NCBI RefSeq assembly: GCF_017916325.1
Contig: NC_090171.1
Location: 388,501-452,500, forward strand
DNA length: 64,000 nt
Origin: Leishmania martiniquensis
Lineage: Eukaryota > Euglenozoa > Kinetoplastea > Trypanosomatida > Trypanosomatidae
Direction: 5' to 3'
A model generated the notes under the pieces. It saw nothing but the letters and a program-made list of their open reading frames with translations. It searched no databases and was not told where the DNA came from. Position 1 is the stretch's first letter. Every line of letters starts with the position of its first letter. The position numbers and the translations under genes were made by a program. This document shows positions 57,662 through 64,000 of the stretch, piece after piece.

Positions 57662-59401
57662 ATGCGGCCGGCCTCCACGAAGGCGACGGGGATTGGGGGT
57701 CGTCGAGTATACCACGTCGGCAATGCCGTGCTCTCAGTCCTTGTCTTTGGTGTAACATTAGTGCTGTCGATGGCCCTGCTGGACCCGCGGCGCGGCAGCG
57801 GTCTGCTTCCTGAGCGGTTTCAGGTGCCCCCTGTAGGCTTCACAGAGGGTGTGTTAGTGAAGGACTTCACGGCTGTCGTGGTTCGCGCGAACCAGAGCAC
57901 TCTGCTCATGGTGCCGGCGGCGGGTATCCGTGGTGTTGAGTATGTTTCCAGGGCCCTGGACAATTTCTTTTCTGTCGCACTCGCCACTGCCAATGACACA
58001 AACGCCGTGGGACAGAATGACGTGGAGGGGGCGGGGATGCGCTCGCAGTTCATGGTCACCTTGGCGGACGTCTACAGCACCGTCCTACTGCGCGGGGGAT
58101 CGGCAGACGCCTCGAAGACGCCTGCAGAAACAACTGGGGCGGCCACAACGGCCCCTCTGTCATTGCGCCGACCTTCCGTGCTGCACCTCTGCAGCGCCCT
58201 CGCCTGTGTGGCCCCATTCGTTGCCCAGCAGTGGTCTGATCGAGCCGAAGCGGCGTCGCTTCTGAATGATATAAAACACAACCGATCTAGTACCCTCCGC
58301 ACGCGCGCGCGCGCGGTGACGAATTTGGCTCTCGTCTTTGGCGAGGCCAGCGAGTCGGTGGCTGTGATGCACGAGCTGGCGGAGCACCGCGTCTTGACTG
58401 CCCAGATCTCGGCTACGTCTCACGATTATCTGTCAGCCATGCCGCTTATCGGAAAGCTGGCGTTGGAAAATGTGCAGGCTGCGTGCAGCTCCCTCAAGGA
58501 GTGCCATTACCGCTGTCCCGTCAAGCATGCTCAAGTCGCTACGGGTCTAAAGGCGCAGTCAGAGCATCTCCCCGCAGAGGCCTCCAGGAAACGCTTGCTC
58601 GAGGAGTGGCTGCGACGCAACGCCACTTCTTCGGGGTCCTCAGCCTGGCGCACCGTAGACGTGCTTCCCTTCGCCCTCGTGGTCTTTGAGGACTCGCGCA
58701 AGCTGGACGAGGTTCCGCTGGATTTGGTGCATGTAGACTTGAGCAGCGCCGACAGTGTGGCGGCCCTGGCGTATCTCGAAGCGCTTGTCTCTGCCACTGT
58801 GAAGCCACCGCACCTGCCGCCGAGAAATCTGCTCGTCTCGATCTTTGCTTCAGAGTGGGTGAAGGAAATAATTGACATGCTGCTGCGTCTGGAGACAGTG
58901 CATAGGTACAGTGCCATTCCGCTGCAGAAGTCCTGCATCGGTCCCGAAAGGGCGTTTACCCCTCATGAACGGTGGAGCATGTCGCACATGCAGTCGTGGA
59001 TGAGAGAGAGCTCGCTGGAGGGAGCATACCTCAGCCCCTTTCTTGGCCGGAGTCGCGCTGCCCAGATACCGTTGTGCACTGTCCTCCTGTCACGTCAGGT
59101 GGACTCCCTCGACAAGCTCCTCCAAATGGTATCGAAAGTAATTAGCACGTACCCATCTGCTGCCTCACCCTTGGAACGATTCCTTTACCACTCTGTGGGC
59201 CTCTCACCAAACGATGAGGAGCTCGTGACTTCACTGCCGAGCAGTTTGGCTGACGCCAAAGTGTCTTCCGTATCCAGCTCCTCCCGTGCTCTGCGCGGGG
59301 CGATGGAGTTCGCGGTACAGCACAGCTACTGTGTTATCCCGATCGCTGTGTGCTTTCTGCTGACGCGGAACGTCTGCCGGCGTCGTGGTGTGTGCGAATG
59401 A
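57662..59401 (+). CDS. Torsin-like AAA+ pseudo-ATPase, membrane-anchored (tentative)
   Basis: A 579-aa protein starting at the ATG at 57662, as the upstream frame begins with TTG. A basic N-terminus precedes a hydrophobic helix (about 18-39), and a second membrane segment lies near the C-terminus (about 552-570); Asn-X-Ser/Thr sites between fit an ER-lumen or nuclear-envelope domain. By eye, blocks follow the torsin order. A hydrophobic strand and helix with GVEYVSRAL (91-99) stand where torsins have the Walker A loop and its helix, but the invariant Lys-Asn/Thr is replaced. FALVVFEDSRKL (337-348) sits at Walker B, with Glu-Asp inverted relative to Asp-Glu. NLLVSIF (389-395) fits sensor 1. 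SSLEGAYLSPFLG followed by a hydrophobic-Cys segment (450-475) fits the conserved region after it. If correct, it binds nucleotide poorly or not at all, like LAP1/LULL1. The alternative is an unrelated membrane protein. Confidence 0.8.
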   Translation: MRPASTKATGIGGRRVYHVGNAVLSVLVFGVTLVLSMALLDPRRGSGLLPERFQVPPVGFTEGVLVKDFTAVVVRANQSTLLMVPAAGIRGVEYVSRALDNFFSVALATANDTNAVGQNDVEGAGMRSQFMVTLADVYSTVLLRGGSADASKTPAETTGAATTAPLSLRRPSVLHLCSALACVAPFVAQQWSDRAEAASLLNDIKHNRSSTLRTRARAVTNLALVFGEASESVAVMHELAEHRVLTAQISATSHDYLSAMPLIGKLALENVQAACSSLKECHYRCPVKHAQVATGLKAQSEHLPAEASRKRLLEEWLRRNATSSGSSAWRTVDVLPFALVVFEDSRKLDEVPLDLVHVDLSSADSVAALAYLEALVSATVKPPHLPPRNLLVSIFASEWVKEIIDMLLRLETVHRYSAIPLQKSCIGPERAFTPHERWSMSHMQSWMRESSLEGAYLSPFLGRSRAAQIPLCTVLLSRQVDSLDKLLQMVSKVISTYPSAASPLERFLYHSVGLSPNDEELVTSLPSSLADAKVSSVSSSSRALRGAMEFAVQHSYCVIPIAVCFLLTRNVCRRRGVCE

Positions 59402-60839
59402 GGTCGTTACTCGACTGCGTCGGACAGAGTGAGATCTAACGTTGCCGTTGTCAAAGGAGAAGGAGGACGCTGGCGCTGAGAGGCGTGCGCCGGTGAAAAC
59501 TGAAACGAGAGCCACGGGAAGGGAGGCCTGGAGGATAGGGGCGGCGTGAGCCGCATGGGTGGACACCTCCGTGAACCAATGTCCATCACTAGCCCTCTCC
59601 TTCAACCATTCGCTCCCTTTTCCTGGAGAAAATCGACACACACCAGCGTCGACGGCGGCGCGACCTGCGAGGAGAAAAAAAAGAAGCGTGTGACTGGTAA
59701 CCGGAAGAGGAACTGTGTTTTTTTTCCCCCATCCTCAGCCGTCATGTGATCCTCTTGACAACTTGGCAGAGTGACGGCAGCGGTCCGCCACTCTCGTCGC
59801 TTTCGATACCAGTTTTCTCTCCACGACGCTCGCTAAGGAAGGGGGGAGGGGCAGCGCACCATGTGTGCATGGGGTCTCTTTGCTGTGCGTCGCAACGGTG
59901 TCACCCGCAGACGTCGAGCAGCGCAAGAAAAAAATGAGAGTCGAAGCACCACGAATGGCGAAAGCTCCCCATATTCTCGCAGCGCATGTGCCGGGAGAGG
60001 ACTGCGGGCCACGTGGGGCGGCGGCGGCACGTTCTCCTTGTGACGCTGAGTCTCCCAGACTAGGAAGGAGCGAGCCGTTGGTGAATGAGTGCGTCTGTGT
60101 TTGAGGGTGGGGGTGATCTTTGACCTGGTCCGTCAGCGCCTGTGGCGTCCTGCCGCAGCACTCACAGTCGGTACTTTCGCCGTGGCAAGGGCCCCCTAAC
60201 TGCCGTGTTTTCCAGCACTTTTTTGTCACAGCTATTGTTGTGTGCTCTTCTTGGATGATCGTCTGTGCACCACTTGGCTTTACCGACGGTCTCGTTCCTC
60301 GCGCTCCTCGCTGTGCTTTTCGCTGGCTGTTGGGGCACCTCTCAATCCCTCATGTATGCGCGCACGCTCTCTTTGATGCTGGAGCAGCGAAGCGATGAGA
60401 CAAAGTCGTCGTGCTACCGCGTGCCACCTGTCCTTCCACTCTTTACCGCGGACTGCGTTGCGCTGCCTTCTTTAATGTTGTCGCCTCCACGATGCTCTCC
60501 ACGCTTTTCTCCTCCTCTCAGCAGACATCACCTCTTTGCCTGCCATTTCCTGCAGAAAAAGGAAGAGAGAGATCCAGCACGGCTGCCACTGTGTGTGTGT
60601 GCGTGCGTCTTGTCGCTGTGCTCGCTGAGCCATTGAGCGTGTGGAAGAGGCTGCCGACGGTGCTCGACTGGACCTGTGCCTCCTTGTCTTCGAAGGCTTC
60701 ATCGCTTCACCCAGAAGAGGCGTTTCGCTGCGCTTTCACCGCCTACCCGCTTTCTCCCACCAAAGCACTTCCTGTAAAGGAATCCGCATTCTCGGAAACG
60801 GTGGTGTACGCTCCCACGCACGCACAGGAGCCGCTCTCG
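59402..60839. other. Spacer, no gene seen
   Basis: Mixed sequence with A-runs near 59677 and T-runs near 59718. An open frame extends upstream of the next gene (ATG at 60492), but it encodes a Cys/Ser-rich stretch lacking protein character and crosses the likely acceptor. Confidence 0.6.
60738..60765 (+). promoter_or_regulatory. Pyrimidine tract and acceptor of the Cys-rich protein gene
   Basis: C/T-rich tract with AG at 60764-60765; 5' UTR of about 75 nt. An earlier pair lies at 60505-60521; its use would still leave the ATG at 60840 as the first one in the gene's frame. Confidence 0.4.
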
Positions 60840-61304
60840 ATGAGGCCCTTCCAGCGGACGTGTGCAGCGCTCTGTATCGTTGCCCTCCTCCTACTTTTCG
60901 AGGGGGTCGCGGGATCGGCACCCCCCCGCGCAGTACGGCCGTTTCACACAGAGTTTCGCTCGCTTACTCAGGCGTGCCGCGGCGTTCTCGAGACGGAGTG
61001 CCCACCGGGTATTGGAGTGCGCGCAGACTGCTTGATGGAGCACATAGAAGGCAATGACAATCACGAGTGCAAGCTGTGGCTCGCCTGGAGAGCTGCTTGC
61101 TTTGCCACCGTCACTGTGAATCTCATACCCCATGGCATCTGCAACTTTACATCAGACCAGGCAACGTCGAGGCTGATCCGGCAGTGCCTCCGCCAGGTTG
61201 ACAAGAACGAGCTGCCCAGTGCTTGCTCCGCTTCCCCCTATTTCAAATCACTGATGCTGCATGCTGCAGGACCCCTCGACAGCGAAGACGCTGCGGATCT
61301 GTAG
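60840..61304 (+). CDS. Small secreted Cys-rich protein
   Basis: A 154-aa precursor. The ATG at 60840 gives a textbook signal peptide: basic start, hydrophobic core at about residues 8-20, likely cleavage after GVAGS. The mature chain is short and has eight cysteines, a pattern suggesting disulfides. Four of them lie in a C-x8-C-x10-C-L-x-x-H...C segment (about residues 44-78) that resembles one repeat of the Golgi glycoprotein GLG1 family; that match is weak and by eye. There is one Asn-Phe-Thr glycosylation site. No membrane anchor or GPI signal is evident at the acidic C-terminus. Function unknown; probably lumenal or exported. The open frame continues upstream, including an ATG at 60492, but without a signal peptide. 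Confidence 0.7.
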   Translation: MRPFQRTCAALCIVALLLLFEGVAGSAPPRAVRPFHTEFRSLTQACRGVLETECPPGIGVRADCLMEHIEGNDNHECKLWLAWRAACFATVTVNLIPHGICNFTSDQATSRLIRQCLRQVDKNELPSACSASPYFKSLMLHAAGPLDSEDAADL

Positions 61305-62228
61305 AGGAACAAGGAGACATCGGGCATGGCATGTGGTCAAGGACGCCATCGCCGGTGCAGCTACCACGACACTCTCTGCAGTAGATGCATAGTCCATCGC
61401 GCTACCGCTTGCATAATTGGAGGCCCGTGCACGACTCGCGGACTCGACTCTGGGCTGTGGAAGAAGAAGCACATTCGCTCGTCCGCTGTACCATGCACGC
61501 CGGCTTCGTACCACTTTTTTTCTACATGCACACCCACTTGCGCACATGCCTGACTCGCTTCGGTGAGGAGTGTCTCCGATGATGGAGGACGGGGGCGCAG
61601 CCTTTTGTCTGCTCATCTCCACTGCTGGTACTGTCCCTGTGAGAGCGTGAGGACGACGTGCGTTGGACAGTGTCGCCGCGTGCCCTTCTCATCAAGTCAC
61701 CCTTTGTTTTTTTTTGTGAGAATCCAGTGCAGGCATGATAGCCCGCGCTTACGTGAAAGAGGTGGACGAGGGGTGGGGTGGCGCTCTTCACCGGCAGCGT
61801 CTTTGCCTCCCGCCCCCACCGTAGCCGCCACAACGGAAAGCAAAAAGAGGAGAGAAAAGAAAAAAAGGTGCTCAAACCACTCTCCTTCTGCGATAGCCGT
61901 CACAACCCGTCTTGGCGCCTGAAGCTCAACACTCTGAAACGCGCCCGGAACTCGCGCAACAGAGATGTTTCCTGCGATGCTCTTACTTGAGCCTTGCTGG
62001 GGACAAAAAAAAACAGAAGCGAGGAATGAGCCACCCCTGGCACCGCCCCACAAGGGGTCGACTTTCAGCCGGTCAATGATGGTCGCGGTGTCTTCATTAC
62101 AGAGACCCTTTCCCTTCTTGGAAACACCTTCTGCAACAAACTATCCCTCGCTGCCCCACTTTTTCCTATTTGTCGACAGACGGTATCGCCACAGCGCTTG
62201 ATTTGCTCCATATTTACTCGTAGAAGCC
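61305..62228. other. Spacer upstream of eL24 copy 2
   Basis: No gene seen. Contains T-runs (61518-61524, 61708-61716), an A-rich patch (61855-61868) and the splice signals of the next gene. It shares no visible sequence with the spacer upstream of eL24 copy 1. Confidence 0.65.
62139..62179 (+). promoter_or_regulatory. Pyrimidine tract and acceptor of eL24 copy 2
   Basis: C/T-rich tract with AG at 62178-62179 (5' UTR about 49 nt); closer AGs at 62222-62226 are alternatives. Confidence 0.5.
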
Positions 62229-62603
62229 ATGCGTACGATCGAGTGCGAGTTCTCCCACTACGCGGTGCACCCCGGCCACGGCCGCCGGTATGTGCCGTTC
62301 GCGTTCCTGTCGACGAAGCCGGTGCTGACCTTCTCGCGCCCGAAGTGCTTCGCGCTGTACATGCGCAAGAAGAACCCGCGCTTCATTCCATGGACGCGCA
62401 CGTACCGTCGCATCCACCGCAAGACAACCACGGACCGCGTGAACCGCCGCCGCGCCGCGCGTGCGGTGAGGGTGCAGCGCGCGATTGTCGGCGCGGACCT
62501 GTCCTACATCCAGGAGGTGCGCGCGACGCGCAAGGAGGACCGCTCCGCCAAGGCTAGGGCGGTCCGCGCAGAGGTCGCTGAGCGCAAGGCCGCCAAGAAG
62601 TAA
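62229..62603 (+). CDS. RPL24: 60S ribosomal protein eL24, copy 2
   Basis: Second copy of the 124-aa eL24 gene, 5.6 kb downstream of the first, with the same strand and reading frame. The only coding difference seen is Arg at codon 105 (CGC), where copy 1 has His. Flanks diverge at once: only the few bases around the ATG and the TAAA at the stop are shared. The two genes therefore have different 5' and 3' UTRs and are separated by two unrelated genes, unlike the tandem eS10 array. Confidence 0.96.
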   Translation: MRTIECEFSHYAVHPGHGRRYVPFAFLSTKPVLTFSRPKCFALYMRKKNPRFIPWTRTYRRIHRKTTTDRVNRRRAARAVRVQRAIVGADLSYIQEVRATRKEDRSAKARAVRAEVAERKAAKK

Positions 62604-63387
62604 AGCTTTGCCGCCAGTCTTTTTTTTTTCGTTTTACCCTGAAGCACCCGACGTCCGTTTACGGTCATCTTTTCGTGCTGGGGTGTGAGTGAGTGAGTGT
62701 CTGTGTATCCCTCATCTACACACAAGTCTTTTTTCGTTTTGTAACGCCAAGCATAAAGAAAACGTCTTGACCACAGATATCCGGAAGCAGAGCCGGCCGC
62801 CCAGGTCTTTTGACCAAGCGTAGGGGCGCGCCCAACGAGGTGGCGTCGGGTGGTGGTGCTGGGTTGAGAGGAGGATGCTGTGGATGTCACCGAGGAGCGC
62901 CTAAGTCAGGCCATCGTCATGGTCTTCCCTCGGCTTAGGGTGTGCCTGTTCCCGCGGCCTCTCATTCTTAGTGATGTTTGTTCTATCAGGCAACCTGTGA
63001 CAGCTCACGCTTTACTCTCTCCGACTCTCTCTCTCTCTGATACCACGCGTGCCGCCCTTTTTCTTTGTTTTCTTTCACAGTTTTGAATTCTTCACTCTTC
63101 ACTCGCCCATTCCTCACCACTCTTCTTCTCTTGTTGCGTCTTCCCCTTTCCCGTACACACATACTCATCGGCGCGCGCGCTCCTTTCTTCGAGTCACACG
63201 CGACGAGCCGTACTCTGCCTACCAAGCGGAGAGGGTGTAGTCGGCGAGCCAGAAAGAAAGGGCGACGCTTGTTCGGTTTGCGAGGGTGTCTCCGCGCCTC
63301 TATCGAGAAAGCTTGTGTGGCGTATCCTCTCTCCTCCCCCTGCACCCGCACATCATCATTCTTGTCGTCTCGGACTGTACCCTCTTC
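62604..63387. other. Spacer between eL24 copy 2 and HOP1-like gene
   Basis: No gene seen. It contains a GAGT repeat (62684-62698), a TC repeat (63028-63039) and the splice signals at 63049-63080. Confidence 0.65.
63049..63080 (+). promoter_or_regulatory. Pyrimidine tract and acceptor of HOP1-like gene
   Basis: T/C-rich tract immediately followed by CAG with AG at 63079-63080; 5' UTR about 307 nt. Confidence 0.55.
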
Positions 63388-64000
63388 ATGACATCGACCG
63401 TGACAGCCGTGAACCAGACTCAAAGCCTGGCAGCCATTCGAAATTTTGTGCGCGCCTCCGTCTCGTGCATTACGTATGCGCGAGGGCTCTGCAGCGACAA
63501 TGCGTTCGAGCAGCGCCCCTTTCTCGGCCTTCCGCTTCGCCAGCTCATCCCATCGACGACTGAGTCCATCACCATCTCTGAGTGGATCGAGAAGGGCGCG
63601 TTTGATGCACTTAATCGCAACTATCTCAAGGAAATGTCCCTCTGTGTGTACGACTCAGAGTGCCGCGAGTTACTTGAGAGTTACTGTTTTGGGTTCAATT
63701 ACACCGGCAACGGAGAGCGGGCGCAGATGACGCTGAACGCCTCACAAACCATTGCAGGCGGTGCGGCCAAAACCGCTCTTCCGCACAGGAGCAGTGGCGA
63801 CGTCGCCATCCCCGCGTATCGCAAGCGACGCTGCACGAAGCAAGAGGTGCAGGAGCTTCTCACATCGATCCTGGAGCGGCTCATGGATGTGGTGGAGAGT
63901 TTGCCGCCACTGCTCTCAGAGCGTGTGCTGACGATGCGCCTGACGTATTACGATGAGGTGACTCCGGCCTCCTACGAGCCACCCTGCTTTGCACCGGCGA
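63388..64000 (+). CDS. HOP1: HORMA-domain protein, HOP1-like, 3' end missing
   Basis: Meiotic chromosome-axis protein family. The frame opens at the ATG at 63388 and runs 204 codons to the right edge with no stop. Residues about 15-200 match the start of a HORMA domain of the Hop1/HORMAD type: ASVSCITYARGL (24-35), the F-x-x-LPLRQLIP block, a Trp-Ile-Glu-Lys-Gly-x-x-Asp-Ala-Leu helix, YLKEMSLCVY, and a YCFGFNYTGNG strand. After an insert with basic residues comes a Leu-rich helix before LTMRLTYYDEVTP. HORMA proteins wrap a closure peptide with a C-terminal safety belt, which here lies outside the window. T. brucei Hop1 is reported as a meiosis marker, and remembered gene order places it in this neighbourhood. 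Other HORMA proteins (Mad2, Rev7) are much shorter and lack this block order. Confidence 0.82.
   Translation, partial: MTSTVTAVNQTQSLAAIRNFVRASVSCITYARGLCSDNAFEQRPFLGLPLRQLIPSTTESITISEWIEKGAFDALNRNYLKEMSLCVYDSECRELLESYCFGFNYTGNGERAQMTLNASQTIAGGAAKTALPHRSSGDVAIPAYRKRRCTKQEVQELLTSILERLMDVVESLPPLLSERVLTMRLTYYDEVTPASYEPPCFAPA

Noticed and set aside
60492..60839. Upstream ATG extending the Cys-rich protein by 116 residues
   Set aside because: Would bury the signal peptide inside the protein; sequence is low-quality spacer translation and an acceptor lies at 60764-60765.
1..64000. CRISPR arrays, bacterial operons, rRNA genes, viral genes
   Set aside because: None seen; the window is a eukaryotic nuclear polycistronic unit.

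Overview
The window looks like nuclear DNA of a trypanosomatid, most likely Leishmania or a close relative in Leishmaniinae. All recognisable genes are intronless and lie on the + strand, as in a polycistronic unit. Coding regions are GC-rich. The spacers are pyrimidine-rich on the + strand, with polypyrimidine tracts followed by AG (spliced-leader trans-splicing signals). There is also a decayed ingi/L1Tc-type retroposon. From memory, the gene order dynein heavy chain - eS10 - IFT122 - KREN2 - HOP1 matches part of T. brucei chromosome 10 and L. major chromosome 36. I could not check this by search.

Layout. 1-11539: axonemal-type dynein heavy chain, cut by the left edge. 13617-15536: four-pass membrane protein. 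15537-21288: a 5.7 kb spacer holding a dead non-LTR retroposon (about 17.4-19.7 kb). 21289-21873: small unrecognised protein. 22804-25776: three tandem, identical eS10 genes. 26749-30627: IFT122. 31798-36744: very large secretory-pathway protein that looks like a divergent SEL1L/HRD3. 38558-40222: membrane protein. 41804-46789: helical-repeat (PPR-like) protein. A perfect 450 bp direct repeat (37360-37809 and 47091-47540) brackets these last two genes. 48031-48924: CLAMP-domain flagellar central-apparatus protein. 50100-51887: RNase III-type RNA-editing endonuclease, best fit KREN2. 53056-56082: DDT/WHIM chromatin protein. 56603-56977 and 62229-62603: two eL24 genes. Between them lie a torsin-like membrane protein with a decayed nucleotide-binding site (57662-59401) and a small Cys-rich secreted protein (60840-61304). 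63388 to the right edge: HORMA-domain protein (HOP1-like), cut off.

Themes. Three genes build the flagellum (dynein arm, IFT-A, central apparatus). Five copies of two ribosomal protein genes keep near-identity through duplication or conversion. Two genes look like ER quality-control or lumenal AAA+-like components. One acts in kinetoplast RNA editing, one in chromatin and one in meiosis. Genes in one unit are not normally functionally linked in this group, so neighbourhood is weak evidence of shared function.

Start codons: several open frames extend upstream only through GTG/TTG codons, which these nuclear genes are not expected to use. I placed starts at the first sensible ATG downstream of a plausible AG acceptor. 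All domain assignments were made by eye.
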